Assembly (NCBI GenBank): GCA_937915885.1
Contig: CALGGP010000312.1
Location: 1-31,340, forward strand
Reading direction: 5' to 3'
Origin: an uncultured Selenomonadales bacterium
Lineage (GTDB): Bacteria > Bacillota > Negativicutes > Selenomonadales > Selenomonadaceae
Length of the DNA: 31,340 bases
Below are positions 1 to 8,391 of the stretch, piece after piece. The position numbers were made by a program, and so were the translations under genes. Below the pieces are notes generated by a model. The model made no database searches and was not told the DNA's origin. It was given only the letters and a program-made list of their open reading frames with translations. Position 1 is the stretch's first letter. Every line of letters begins with the position of its first letter.

Positions 1-3000
1 ATCTCGACGCCGACGATCTGATCTCCTTCGACGACGCGATATCGCTGAACTCGTTGTTTACTCTCGAGGCGGACGGCTCCTCAACCCTTTATTCCGATCA
101 AATAAACATAGGCTTCAGCGATCGATCGATCGACGATCTCATGAACAGTGCCTTCGCCGATCTCATTTACTCGGCGCCTTCGACAGTCAACGCGCTGATC
201 GATTTGTCGGCGTCATCGATCGGATCGTATGTGGTCGACGGAAGGACGGCGATTGACAGCAATACTGTCTATAGCGCGACACTCACCGACGACGTGAGCG
301 GCTATGATGTGGCGGTCGGCGACGTTTCCATCGATCATCAATACTCCGCGCGGGGCATCGGTCATCAATCGATCACCGTCAACGACAACGGTTGGAGCAT
401 CAGGACGGCGGCGGGCGTCGATTCGATTTACATTGCCGACGGCGTTTCATCGATCGCCTTTACCGATCTCGACGCCGACGATCTGATCTCCTTCGACGAC
501 GCGATATCGCTGAACTCGTTATTTACTCTCGAGTCGGACGGCAATTCAACCCTTTATTCCGATCAAATAAGCATCGGCTTCAACGATCGATCGATCGCCG
601 ATCTCATGCAAAGTTCTTTCGCCGATCTGATCTACTCGGCGCCGTCGACAGTCAACGCGCTGATCGAGCTGTCGGCGTCATCGATCGGATCGTTTGTGGT
701 CGACGGAAGGACGGCGATTGACAGCAATACTGTCTATAGCGCAACCCTCACCGACGACGTGAGCGGCTATGATGTGGCAGTCGGCGACGTTTCCATCGAT
801 CATCAATACTCCGCGCGGAATGTCGGTCATCAATCGATCACCGTCAACGACAACGGCTGGAGCATTAAAACTGCGGCGGGCGTCGATTCGATTTACATTG
901 CCGACGGCGTCTCATCGCTCGCCTTCACCGATCTCGACACCGACGATGTAATTTCGTTCAGCCGCGCCATCAATGCCAACTCCTTACTCACTCTCGAGGC
1001 GGGCGGCAACTCGACCCTTTACTCCGATCAGATCAGCATCGGCTTCAACGATCGATCCGTTGCCGATCTCATGCAAACTTTCTTCGGCGATCTGATCTAC
1101 TCGGCGCCGTCGAGCGTCAACTCTCGCGTCAATCTCTCGTCCGACGGCTCGAGCGGCTCGTATGTGGTCAACGGCAGCCGCGCCACCAATCCCGCCGCGC
1201 TTTACGACGCCACGCTCACCGCCTCGAGCCTCACTCCTTACGATGTGGCGGTCGGCGACGTCGACAATCATCAATACTCCGCGCGGAACATCGGACATCA
1301 ATCAATCACCGTCAACGACGACAATTGGAGCATAAAAACAGGCGCGGGCGCCGATTCGATTTACATTGCCTCCGCCGTCTCGTCGCTTACCTTCGTCGAC
1401 CTCGACAATGACGATCTGATCTACTTCAGCCGCGCCGTCGACAACAACTCATTGCTCACTCTCGAGGCGGGCGGCAACTCGACCCTTTACTCCGATCAGA
1501 TCAGTCTCACCTTCAACGATCGCTCGATTGCCGATCTCATGCAGAGTGCTTTCGCCGATCTGATCTACTCGGCGCCCGACTCCGTCAACGCCATGATCAA
1601 TCTGTCGGACGACGCGTCGAGCGGATATTTCGTCGTCGACGGCAGCCGCGTCACCGATCCCGCCGCGTTTTACGACGCCACGCTCACCGCCTCGAGCCTC
1701 ACTCCTTACGACGTGACGGTCGGCAACGTCAATAATCATCAATACTCCGCGCGGAACGTCGGCAATCAAATGATCACGGTCGGCGCCGACGGCTGGAGCA
1801 TCGCCTCGGGCGCGGGCAACGATACCGTCTTCGTCACCGACGCCGTTTCGACGATCGCCTTCAACGATCTTTCCTTGAGCGATCGCCTCTCCTTCGATCA
1901 AAACATTCCGCTCCGATCGCTCTCGACGCTGAGCTCCGGCGGCAACTCAACTCTCCAATCCGATCTGATCACTCTCGCGTTCGATCGATCGATCTCCGCT
2001 ATTCAGCGCTACGTGGTCGACGATGACGGCATTGAAACTTCGATCTATCAATTGCTCGACAATCCGATCGGCGTCAATCTCACGTCGACCGACAACACCG
2101 GCGTCTTCGCAATCGAGCGCACGTCGATGCATCAAAACGCATCGCTCACGTCCGATTACAACTCCACCGACATCATTGCCGGCTCCGTTTCGAGCGCGCA
2201 CGTCTACATCGCCGCGCCCGACTCGCCGCGTCAATCGATCACCGCCGCGCGCGATTGGGCAGTGACGGCGACCAACGCCGACGACACCATCAATATTCAC
2301 GGCAACGGAGCGACGATCGAGGCGGGCGACGGCGCCGATGTGATCTCCGTCGGCGACTCCGTCACGACGATTACCTTCAACGATTTTGCCGACGAGGATC
2401 GCCTGTCCTTCAGTCAATCGATTGAAGCCGGCTCGTTGCACTCGACGGTCGATGCCGACGGCGCCGTCGTTCTTTACTCGGATCAAATCCTTTTGACGTT
2501 CGAGAATCGGAGCCTCGACGAGTTGAAGGACGCCACCGTTCGCAACGGCGCGACGACCATGCGGATTGAAGAATTGCTTGCGCCCGAGGGCGAGCCCAAT
2601 GCGATAGTCGATCTCTCGACGGCGGACGGCAACGGCGTCTATGTGATCCATTCGTCCGCGCTCAACAACAGCGAAACTCTCTACGCCGCGACGTTCACTC
2701 AATCGATCGACGAGAATGATATCGTCGTCGGCACGGTCGAGGGCAACACCTACACCGCGCGGAGCAACTTCAATCGGCAGGCGATCGGCGTCAACGGCGC
2801 GTGGAATGTGACGGCGGCGGAGCTCGACGATTTTCTCTACGTCACCGGCAGCGGCGCGACGCTCACTGCGGGCGACGGCGCCGACTCGATCGTTGTCGCC
2901 GACGGCGTTTCGATGATAGCCTTCACCGATCTTTCTGCCGACGATCCGATTGCCTTTGCTCAACGGATCGAGCCCGGCTCGTTGCTTGCGACCGTCAACG

Positions 3001-4035
3001 CCGACGGCGGCTTGGTTCTTTACTCCGAGCAGATCACGCTTGCCTTCAATCAATCCGCCGACGAGATTTTGAACATCACCGTAGACAACGGCGGCACCCC
3101 GAACACGATCGAGGAGCTGATTTACGTCGAGCCGCACACGCCCAAGACGACGATCGATCTGACGGCGTCGGGCTCGAACGGCGTCTATGTGGTCGACGGG
3201 CGCGCGGTCGAAGACTCCGACACATTCTATGCGGCGACGTTTGCGAGCGAAACTTCCGCGACGGATATCATTGTCGGCACCGTCGAAGGCGGTCACACCT
3301 ACGTTGCGCGCCTCGATGCCAATCAACAGGAGATCACCGTCAACGACCTCTGGCATGTGACGGCGACCGAGCTCGACGATCTGATCAGAGTGACGGGCGA
3401 CGGCTCGACGGTGCACACCGGCGCGGGCAACGACACGGTTGCGATTGCCGACGGCGTCTCGAGCGTGGTCTTCGCCGATCTCAAATCAAACGACCTGCTC
3501 TCCTTCGACAATTCGATTGCCGAGCATTCGCTGATCAGTCTCAACGGCGCGGGCAATGAAGCTGCGACGCTTTACTCCGATCAAATCACGTTGGTGTTCG
3601 ATAAGCTGATTGTCGCCAACGTGTTGAATTACTCCGTCGACAACGGCGGCGAGCCGATGACGCTCGAGGATTTGATTTATTCGCCGAGTTCGATTCCGAG
3701 CGCCGCGATTGATCTCAACGTCGATGATGCGGGCGGCGTGTTTGTGGTCGACGGTCGGCTGGTTTCCGATCTCGACGAATATTATCAGGCGACGTATACT
3801 CACTCGACGCTCGAGACCGATCACATTGTCGGCGCCGTCGACGAGGATCACGTATACTCCGCGCGGAGCGACGCCCGCAGTCAACAGATCACGGCGCGCG
3901 ATTATTGGCGCGTGACGGCGACGAAGTACGACGACTTGATCGCGGTCGAAGGCGCGGACGTGACGATCAACACCGGCAAGGGCAATGATACGATCGTGAT
4001 TGGCGACGGCGCGACGACGATCACCTTCGGCGATC
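1..4035 (+). repeat. Tandem long repeats of 155 to 185 codons in the RTX-like gene
   Basis: Equivalent leucine/phenylalanine codons in successive units fall at 3, 468, 933, 1401, 1869, 2385, 2931, 3480 and 4035. The spacing is 465, 465, 468 and 468 bp for the first four units, then 516, 546, 549 and 555 bp. The first units are almost identical at DNA level, whereas the later ones share only protein-level similarity. The longer units carry extra sequence with a YVVDN-G-.-.-T-.-(L/I)-(E/Y)-(D/Q/E)-L(I/L) element. Confidence 0.9.
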
Positions 4036-4346
4036 TGAGCACGTCGAAAGATGCGCTGTCGTTCAGTAATGCGGTCGAGGAAAAATCGATGAGCGTGATC
4101 GAAGAAGACGGCGCTTTGATCCTCACGTCGGACGCGCTGACACTGACATTTGAAGACAAGACGTGGTCGGAGATGCGGCGCTATGTGGTGGACAACGCGG
4201 GCGTCGACACGCGGCTCGAGGATTTGATCAAACCGTCGACGCAACACATGGAGCTGGCGCTGTGGAGTTATGATTACGAATCGGGCATGGCGCGGAGCGC
4301 GGCGCTCGACAACGGCTCGACGATGCTCGCCTCGGCTCGGCATTGA
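3..4346 (+). CDS. Giant RTX-like repeat protein, 5' end outside the window
   Basis: The frame is open from base 3 and already inside a repeat unit there, so the true start lies to the left; about 1447 residues are visible. The protein is eight full repeats plus a partial C-terminal one. Each unit holds a stretch like TLYSDQI..F.DRS, a YVVDGR-like strand, and an RTX-like glycine/aspartate turn (AGAGNDT, TGKGNDT, GDGAD) followed by a D-L-.-.-D-.-(L/I)-.-F motif similar to the end of haemolysin-type calcium-binding blocks. Only one such turn occurs per unit, so classical calcium-binding beta-rolls are not evident. There is no transmembrane segment or sortase signal in the visible part. A secreted or surface-attached structural protein is the best guess. 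Stop is at 4344-4346; the autotransporter gene follows after 19 bp and is probably co-transcribed. The function is not known from the sequence. Confidence 0.8.
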   Translation, partial: LDADDLISFDDAISLNSLFTLEADGSSTLYSDQINIGFSDRSIDDLMNSAFADLIYSAPSTVNALIDLSASSIGSYVVDGRTAIDSNTVYSATLTDDVSGYDVAVGDVSIDHQYSARGIGHQSITVNDNGWSIRTAAGVDSIYIADGVSSIAFTDLDADDLISFDDAISLNSLFTLESDGNSTLYSDQISIGFNDRSIADLMQSSFADLIYSAPSTVNALIELSASSIGSFVVDGRTAIDSNTVYSATLTDDVSGYDVAVGDVSIDHQYSARNVGHQSITVNDNGWSIKTAAGVDSIYIADGVSSLAFTDLDTDDVISFSRAINANSLLTLEAGGNSTLYSDQISIGFNDRSVADLMQTFFGDLIYSAPSSVNSRVNLSSDGSSGSYVVNGSRATNPAALYDATLTASSLTPYDVAVGDVDNHQYSARNIGHQSITVNDDNWSIKTGAGADSIYIASAVSSLTFVDLDNDDLIYFSRAVDNNSLLTLEAGGNSTLYSDQISLTFNDRSIADLMQSAFADLIYSAPDSVNAMINLSDDASSGYFVVDGSRVTDPAAFYDATLTASSLTPYDVTVGNVNNHQYSARNVGNQMITVGADGWSIASGAGNDTVFVTDAVSTIAFNDLSLSDRLSFDQNIPLRSLSTLSSGGNSTLQSDLITLAFDRSISAIQRYVVDDDGIETSIYQLLDNPIGVNLTSTDNTGVFAIERTSMHQNASLTSDYNSTDIIAGSVSSAHVYIAAPDSPRQSITAARDWAVTATNADDTINIHGNGATIEAGDGADVISVGDSVTTITFNDFADEDRLSFSQSIEAGSLHSTVDADGAVVLYSDQILLTFENRSLDELKDATVRNGATTMRIEELLAPEGEPNAIVDLSTADGNGVYVIHSSALNNSETLYAATFTQSIDENDIVVGTVEGNTYTARSNFNRQAIGVNGAWNVTAAELDDFLYVTGSGATLTAGDGADSIVVADGVSMIAFTDLSADDPIAFAQRIEPGSLLATVNADGGLVLYSEQITLAFNQSADEILNITVDNGGTPNTIEELIYVEPHTPKTTIDLTASGSNGVYVVDGRAVEDSDTFYAATFASETSATDIIVGTVEGGHTYVARLDANQQEITVNDLWHVTATELDDLIRVTGDGSTVHTGAGNDTVAIADGVSSVVFADLKSNDLLSFDNSIAEHSLISLNGAGNEAATLYSDQITLVFDKLIVANVLNYSVDNGGEPMTLEDLIYSPSSIPSAAIDLNVDDAGGVFVVDGRLVSDLDEYYQATYTHSTLETDHIVGAVDEDHVYSARSDARSQQITARDYWRVTATKYDDLIAVEGADVTINTGKGNDTIVIGDGATTITFGDLSTSKDALSFSNAVEEKSMSVIEEDGALILTSDALTLTFEDKTWSEMRRYVVDNAGVDTRLEDLIKPSTQHMELALWSYDYESGMARSAALDNGSTMLASARH

Positions 4347-4365
4347 AGTTGGAAGGTGATGTAAA

Positions 4366-6540
4366 ATGCGAAAGGCAGGACGCCGGCTGATAAAAAATTT
4401 GCCGCTGATGTTGGCGTGCGCGGGGCTGTTGAGCCAACCGTTAATCGGGTCGGCGGAGGACGTCAAGCCCGATGATGCGTCGTACAATCGCGTTGAGATC
4501 GACGACGGCGAGTATTCGATCAACGGCGAGACGACCACGACCGAAGACGATTACGATATGGTTTACGGCGGCGGTTCGGAGGAAAATAGCGCTGGCGCCG
4601 TCGACAATCGGATCGAGATCAACGGCGGGGTGATCAATCGCGGCGTTATCGGCGGGCTGTCGACGACGGGCGCGGTCGGCGGCAATCGGATTGTGATCAA
4701 CGGCGGCAAGGTCGCCAACGTCAGCGGCGGTGTCACATATTTTTCGTATGACGGTCAGACGACGCCGGGCAGTGTGCTCAACAATTCGGTTGAGATTTAC
4801 GGCGGGATCGTCGGGACTGCGACGGGCGGCGAAGTGGCGCGCTCATATCCCGCCGATTTATCCGAAGTGCCGAGCTCGTATTTCGAGCAAAGCCCGCTTG
4901 TCTCGAGCAATCGATTGCGGATCGGAGCGGACGGCGTGATCACGGGCGGGGCGATCGGCGGCGCGGCGTATAACGGTCGGGTTGAGAACAACGTGATCGA
5001 CATCGACGGCGGAAAAATTTCGGGCGAGGTGATCGGCGGCTGGGTGCGCAATCCCGTCGACGGCTACTATTCGGTCGAGGACAACGTGATCAACATAAAC
5101 GGCGCGGCTGATCTGATCGATGCGTATTTGATCGGCGGCTTGGTCGGCACGGGCGACGCTCGAGTTTACAGTCCGTCGGGCAACACGCTCAACGTCAACG
5201 CGACGGACATCACCGCGCGGAGCATCAACGGATTCGAGAACATCAACTTCAACATTCCCGAGAGTGCGCGGAGCGGATCGACGATGTTGACGTTGACGGA
5301 GGGCACGACGGAGCTCGGCGGGACGTTTTTGACGATCAGCGCGGACGGCGCATCGCCGCTGACGACGAGCGATCGATTGAATTTGATCCGAAATACGGAC
5401 GGCGGAATAAATATTTACAGTGAGTTGGCGTCGAGCGCGGGCGTCGATGAAGACGACGGCTCAAAGACCGTCGGCGACGTTCGATATGCGGCGACGATGG
5501 AGAAGGGCGCGACGTTCAATTACGATGTCGACCTCCAACTGTCGGGCGACGGTCAATCGTTCGAGGCGGTGATCGGTGATCAGCACTTGGCGATCGAAAG
5601 CGTTGCGCCTCCCGATCCCGTCCCGATCCCGATTTTGAAGGACCCGATCAAAGTTCCCATCGAGAGCGACAATGACATGTTCGAGGACACGAAGGCGACG
5701 GACATTGTTCAGGTGCATGATGTGCGCGGCTTTGAGATGTTCGGCAACATCGGCGGCGGTCATTTCAAAATCAAGACGGGCGGCGGCTCGTATATCAAGA
5801 CGAACATGCAGACTTACGATTTCGGCTTCGCGCGGAATTTCCGTCGGGAGTCGAGCGTGTTTACGCTGGCGCCGGTGGTCGAATACGGCTACGGAAAATA
5901 TGACAGCCATCTTGCCTCGGGCATCGACGGCAACGGCAATCAAAAATATATCGCGGGCGGCGTCGTGTTTCGGAGCATGAACAACAGCGGCTTCTATTAT
6001 GAGACGAGTTTTCGCGGCGGTCAAACGCGCACGTCGTACTCATCGAATCACTTCATGCGCGGCGGCGAGAGGGTGCACACGTCCTACAACGTAAAGTCGC
6101 CGACGATGACGGGGCATTTTCGGCTCGGTAATAAATTTCGCATCGGGCGCAATCACGTGCTCGACGTCTACGGCATTTACAATTACGCCCGACAAAATTC
6201 GGCAAGCACCGATCTCAACCTCGGCGATCACTACGAGTTTGACAGCGTCAACAGCCATCGAATTCGGACGGGCTATCGCTTGACGAGCCGCATAAGCGAT
6301 GCGTCACAAATTTACACGGGGCTGGCTTATCAGTACGACAACAGTTCGGATTCGATTGCGCGTTGCGAAGACGTTGAAACTGTCAGTCTCGGGCAGAGCG
6401 GCTCGAGCGGCATGATTGAGATCGGTTGGGTCGTCAAGCCGTTCAAAAACAATCCGTGGTCGCTCGACATTCATACAACGGGGTGGGTCGGCATGCAGGA
6501 GGGCTTCACCGCCATGGCGAAAGTCAAGCGTTCATTCTGA
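4366..6540 (+). CDS. Autotransporter-like outer membrane protein
   Basis: This 724-residue protein starts with a signal peptide: a basic start (MRKAGRRLIK), a hydrophobic core, and a likely cut after GSA near residue 29. Residues about 60-300 contain imperfect repeats of the type N-(R/V)-(I/V)-(E/D)-I-(N/D)-G-G-.-(I/V) with GG turns, as expected for a beta-helical passenger. A proline-rich linker (PPDPVPIPILKDP) lies near residue 420. Residues about 455-724 are rich in alternating aromatic/polar beta-strands and end in phenylalanine (VKRSF), typical of an autotransporter barrel of about 270 residues. Role inferred: display of the N-terminal domain on the outer membrane surface. The start ATG is preceded by GGAAGGTGATG. 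It lies 19 bp after the RTX-like gene, so the two may form a surface-protein operon. No protease or adhesin motif was recognised in the passenger. Confidence 0.78.
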   Translation: MRKAGRRLIKNLPLMLACAGLLSQPLIGSAEDVKPDDASYNRVEIDDGEYSINGETTTTEDDYDMVYGGGSEENSAGAVDNRIEINGGVINRGVIGGLSTTGAVGGNRIVINGGKVANVSGGVTYFSYDGQTTPGSVLNNSVEIYGGIVGTATGGEVARSYPADLSEVPSSYFEQSPLVSSNRLRIGADGVITGGAIGGAAYNGRVENNVIDIDGGKISGEVIGGWVRNPVDGYYSVEDNVININGAADLIDAYLIGGLVGTGDARVYSPSGNTLNVNATDITARSINGFENINFNIPESARSGSTMLTLTEGTTELGGTFLTISADGASPLTTSDRLNLIRNTDGGINIYSELASSAGVDEDDGSKTVGDVRYAATMEKGATFNYDVDLQLSGDGQSFEAVIGDQHLAIESVAPPDPVPIPILKDPIKVPIESDNDMFEDTKATDIVQVHDVRGFEMFGNIGGGHFKIKTGGGSYIKTNMQTYDFGFARNFRRESSVFTLAPVVEYGYGKYDSHLASGIDGNGNQKYIAGGVVFRSMNNSGFYYETSFRGGQTRTSYSSNHFMRGGERVHTSYNVKSPTMTGHFRLGNKFRIGRNHVLDVYGIYNYARQNSASTDLNLGDHYEFDSVNSHRIRTGYRLTSRISDASQIYTGLAYQYDNSSDSIARCEDVETVSLGQSGSSGMIEIGWVVKPFKNNPWSLDIHTTGWVGMQEGFTAMAKVKRSF

Positions 6541-7149
6541 TCCTCCGCGATTCAAAATCAGCTCGATTTGATTGACGATCTCGCTCAACAGCGCGTCCTT
6601 TGCGTCGAGCCGTCCTTCAATCGCCTCAACCCGATCGGCAAATAACTGCCACAATTGATTGACTTCCGCGCGGAGCTCGTCAAGTGCAGTCGGATCGATC
6701 GACGGTTGGGGCTTTTGATTTTGCAAGCCCTCGAGCAATTGTTGAAGCACTTCGATCTCCGCCGATTGATCCGCCGCCTCCGATTGCTTTGTCTTGATCT
6801 CTTCGATCTCGACCTGCACCACGTCATATTTCGTCGACAGCAAATTTTTCAGCGACGTCAACTCCTGCCGCAGCCGATTATTTTCCTCCAGCTGTTGAGT
6901 CAGCGCCGCCTGCAAGCCGCCGAGCGCACGGTTTTGCGCGTCAATCCGTTCGAGCAACTGTAACTGCTCGAGCGCATTCAATCTCATCTCGTGCTGCACT
7001 TTCGTCGGGCTCAGATCGCTTTCTATTTTTTGCCTGATGCTCTCAACGTCCGCCGTCACCGCTTTTAATTGCGTCAACGCTCCGTCGAGCCGGTACATCT
7101 GCTCGATCCGATCGCGTAATTCTTTTGTCGTCGGCATGAACCATTGCAT
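6532..7149 (-). CDS. Coiled-coil protein of unknown function
   Basis: This 205-residue protein has no signal peptide or membrane segment. Nearly all of it is heptad-like and rich in E, Q, L, R and K (for example TQQLEENNRLRQELTSLKNL), with a proline break (QKPQPSIDP) near residue 150 and a second helical stretch up to ILNRGGSE. It should form a long coiled coil; the function was not recognised. It starts 9 bp after the stop of the potA-like gene, with GGTGA about 9 bp before the ATG, so it is co-transcribed and perhaps translationally coupled. A second ATG lies four codons in. The 3' end overlaps the convergent autotransporter gene by 9 bp, and no terminator is visible between the two. Confidence 0.75.
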   Translation of the reverse strand: MQWFMPTTKELRDRIEQMYRLDGALTQLKAVTADVESIRQKIESDLSPTKVQHEMRLNALEQLQLLERIDAQNRALGGLQAALTQQLEENNRLRQELTSLKNLLSTKYDVVQVEIEEIKTKQSEAADQSAEIEVLQQLLEGLQNQKPQPSIDPTALDELRAEVNQLWQLFADRVEAIEGRLDAKDALLSEIVNQIELILNRGGSE

Positions 7150-7158
7150 TTGATCACG

Positions 7159-8238
7159 TCACCGTCCTTCGCTCACCGCCGCCCGACGCTCGTCGTCGTA
7201 CTCGGGCTTATTCATTATTTGTATGTTGAAGGGATCGAGATGCACGCTGACTTTTTCGCCGATCGCGCGCCCGACTATCGATTGCACGAGCCAATCAAAG
7301 CCGCCCGCCTCGACCGTGATATCGTAATTCATTCCCTTGAATACGACCGCCGTCACCGTGCCGTTGAGCGCGCCTTCGGTCGGAGCGCCGAGCACAATAT
7401 CTTCGGGTCTGATCTGCACGTCGACGGATTTGTTTTCGCCGAAGCCCTCATCGCTACACTCGAACTCCACGCCCAATATCCGCACGAGTTTGTCTCGAAC
7501 CATCACGCCGTCGATGATATTGCTGTCGCCGATAAAATCTGCCACGAAGGCATTTTCCGGCTCGTTATAAACCTGCTCGGGCGTGCCGATCTGTTGAATG
7601 TAGCCTTGATTCATCACGACGACGGTGTCGGACATCGACAGCGCCTCCTCCTGGTCGTGCGTCACGAAGACAAACGTGATGCCGACTTCTTTTTTTATGC
7701 GGACGAGTTCTTTGCGCATGGCTCGACGGAGTTTCATATCGAGGGCGCTCAACGGCTCGTCGAGCAATAAAACTTTCGGCTCATTGACGATCGCTCGAGC
7801 GATGGCGATGCGCTGTTGCTGACCGCCGCTGAGTTTTGTCACGTCATGATTTTCGTAGCCGTCGAGATTGACGAGTTTCAACGCTTGACGAACCTTGTCT
7901 CGAATAAAATCTTCGGGCTTGCCTTTGATCCTCAAACCGAAGGAAATATTCTCCGCCACATTCATATGCGAGAACAACGAGTATTTTTGAAAGACGGTAT
8001 TGATCGCGCGACGATTGGGCGGCAGATGAGTGATGTCGTTGCCGTCGAAGAGCACGCGCCCCTCGTCGGGCGTCTCGAATCCGCCGATGATGCGCAGCAT
8101 TGTGGTCTTGCCGCAGCCCGACGGTCCGAGCAGAGTGATGAACTCGTTTTCGTGGATCGTGAGGTCGATCTCGTCGAGGACGGTGCGTCCGCCGAATTTT
8201 TTTACGACCTGCTCCAGCCTGATCAAATCCTTCTCCAT
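7159..8238 (-). CDS. potA: Spermidine/putrescine-type ABC transporter ATP-binding protein
   Basis: At 359 residues this is close to the usual PotA length. Walker A is GPSGCGKTT (38-46), the Q-loop glutamine is Q84, the signature is LSGGQQQR (136-143), Walker B is VLLLDEP (156-162) and the H-loop histidine is H194. The FGLRIKGKP segment and a C-terminal TOBE-like domain (about 240-350) fit the polyamine/iron/putrescine importer class. It would power import through permease partners at the inner membrane, but no potB, potC or potD is in the window; the next gene encodes a coiled-coil protein. The start ATG has AGGAGAGAGAC directly upstream, a strong ribosome binding site. Substrate specificity is inferred from family resemblance only; a 2-aminoethylphosphonate or iron transporter ATPase is the main alternative. 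Confidence 0.88.
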   Translation of the reverse strand: MEKDLIRLEQVVKKFGGRTVLDEIDLTIHENEFITLLGPSGCGKTTMLRIIGGFETPDEGRVLFDGNDITHLPPNRRAINTVFQKYSLFSHMNVAENISFGLRIKGKPEDFIRDKVRQALKLVNLDGYENHDVTKLSGGQQQRIAIARAIVNEPKVLLLDEPLSALDMKLRRAMRKELVRIKKEVGITFVFVTHDQEEALSMSDTVVVMNQGYIQQIGTPEQVYNEPENAFVADFIGDSNIIDGVMVRDKLVRILGVEFECSDEGFGENKSVDVQIRPEDIVLGAPTEGALNGTVTAVVFKGMNYDITVEAGGFDWLVQSIVGRAIGEKVSVHLDPFNIQIMNKPEYDDERRAAVSEGR

Positions 8239-8244
8239 GTCTCT

Positions 8245-8303
8245 CTCCTTTCAATTGCGCCTAAAAGTTTATCACACGAAAAGGGCGCGGGCAATTGAAG
8301 GAG
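8245..8303. repeat. Inverted repeat around the potA promoter
   Basis: TCTCCTTTCAATTGCGCC on the left is mirrored, with a short bulge, by GGCGCGGGCAATTGAAGGAGA on the right (8-bp perfect cores TCAATTGC at 8251-8258 and GCAATTGA at 8291-8298). The right arm resembles the potA leader including its AGGAG. It could be an operator or a hairpin; no regulator is known. Confidence 0.5.
8266..8294 (-). promoter_or_regulatory. Putative sigma-A promoter of potA
   Basis: On the minus strand TTGCCC (8294-8289) and TAAACT (8271-8266) are 17 bp apart, upstream of the potA ribosome binding site. Each hexamer matches the consensus at four of six positions. It sits inside an inverted repeat, listed separately. 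Confidence 0.45.
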
Positions 8304-8391
8304 AAAAACTTTCCGTGTCGAAGAAGTTTTATTGTTTACGAAGCAGATGTTTTTGCAAACAGGGATTGTTTTTTTCAGGGAGGTCTTTTCA

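Noticed and set aside
1947..3416. A 489-codon open frame antisense to the RTX-like gene
   Set aside because: It mirrors the repeats in a low-stop antisense frame, is rich in R, V and D without domain signals, has no ribosome site, and repeats in other shorter antisense frames of the same gene.
6540..7160. Plus-strand open frames opposite the coiled-coil gene
   Set aside because: They are leucine/arginine-rich shadows of heptad codons. The minus-strand frame has the ribosome site, operon position and balanced composition.
8332..8391. Upstream start that would add 20 residues to the double flagellin
   Set aside because: No ribosome binding site there, and GGGAGG at 8378-8383 places the start at ATG 8392, which also gives a normal flagellin N-terminus.
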